Shown here piece by piece: positions 23,035 to 23,079 of a DNA stretch of 23,079 nt. Position numbers and translations under genes: made by a program. The DNA comes from Ruminococcus sp. UBA3767. GTDB taxonomy: Bacteria > Bacillota > Clostridia > Oscillospirales > Ruminococcaceae. The notes beneath the pieces were generated by a model, which made no database searches, had not been told where the DNA came from, and worked only from the letters and a program-made list of their open reading frames with translations. The DNA is taken from the NCBI GenBank assembly GCA_002371625.1, contig DFFV01000097.1:1-23079 (forward strand), read 5' to 3'. Position 1 is the first letter of the stretch. Each line of letters opens with the position of its first letter.

Positions 23035-23079
23035 AGTAAAAAAAAATCAGCGGAGCTTAGGTGCTGTACTTATACAGAA

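Noticed and set aside
1..23079. A true CRISPR array or tRNA/rRNA genes
   Set aside because: No regularly spaced direct repeats of 28-37 bp and no tRNA- or rRNA-like sequence were seen; the array is presumably beyond the left edge.

Overview
The window looks like a chromosomal segment of a low-to-moderate-GC gut Firmicute, most likely a Ruminococcus-like member of the Oscillospiraceae. The basis is indirect: consensus sigma-A promoters (TTGACA / TATAAT, almost always 17 nt apart), strong GGAGG-type ribosome binding sites, Gram-positive secreted proteins with CWB2 cell-wall-binding repeats, and short stem terminators. I cannot name a species.

Left end (1-2602): the edge of a type I-C CRISPR-Cas locus on the minus strand, with cas3 followed by the first 27 codons of cas5 (cas5c/d). 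The rest of the operon and any CRISPR array lie outside the window. The 253-bp gap between cas3 and cas5 is the most interesting part. It carries a divergent plus-strand unit: a consensus promoter (222-250), one degenerate type I-C repeat (256-280; CTGC-GAAA-GCAG stem plus an 11-nt handle), a spacer-like stretch from 281, and a hairpin at 306-330. The spacer-like stretch matches the predicted cas5 promoter/start region (114-130) at 14 of its first 17 bases. Two of the three mismatches are at positions 6 and 12, which do not pair in type I Cascade-target duplexes. This is the layout expected of a CreR/CreA-like crRNA mimic that directs Cascade to repress its own operon. cas3 has its own promoter outside that target.

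Middle (2884-14244), all minus strand: a 1336-aa secreted protein with Big_2 and CWB2 domains; an EamA/DMT-family exporter; an apparent two-gene operon of an MBL-fold hydrolase and a GAF-GGDEF protein (degenerate DSDEF loop, intact RxxD I-site, NKFDE-like GAF signature); and a 1381-aa CAP-domain surface protein with 357-bp tandem repeats and three CWB2 repeats. The two CWB2 proteins share long similar C-terminal DNA.

Right-centre (14245-19498): a complete miniature transcription unit (promoter, RBS, 30-codon ORF, terminator) sits between two surface-protein genes. After it comes a 1553-aa secreted beta-helix protein with PMP-like GGAI repeats and no recognisable wall anchor. The 753-bp gap after it has a consensus orphan promoter and an unexplained GC-richer block, a candidate ncRNA.

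Right end (20073-23034), plus strand: an AGCS-family sodium:alanine/glycine symporter with its own promoter and terminator, then a DHHW-family lipoprotein with a low-complexity Ser/Thr/Ala linker.

Functionally this is a cell-surface and adhesion neighbourhood next to a CRISPR locus, with transport and second-messenger genes between. Apart from the MBL-DGC pair, each gene appears to be its own transcription unit.
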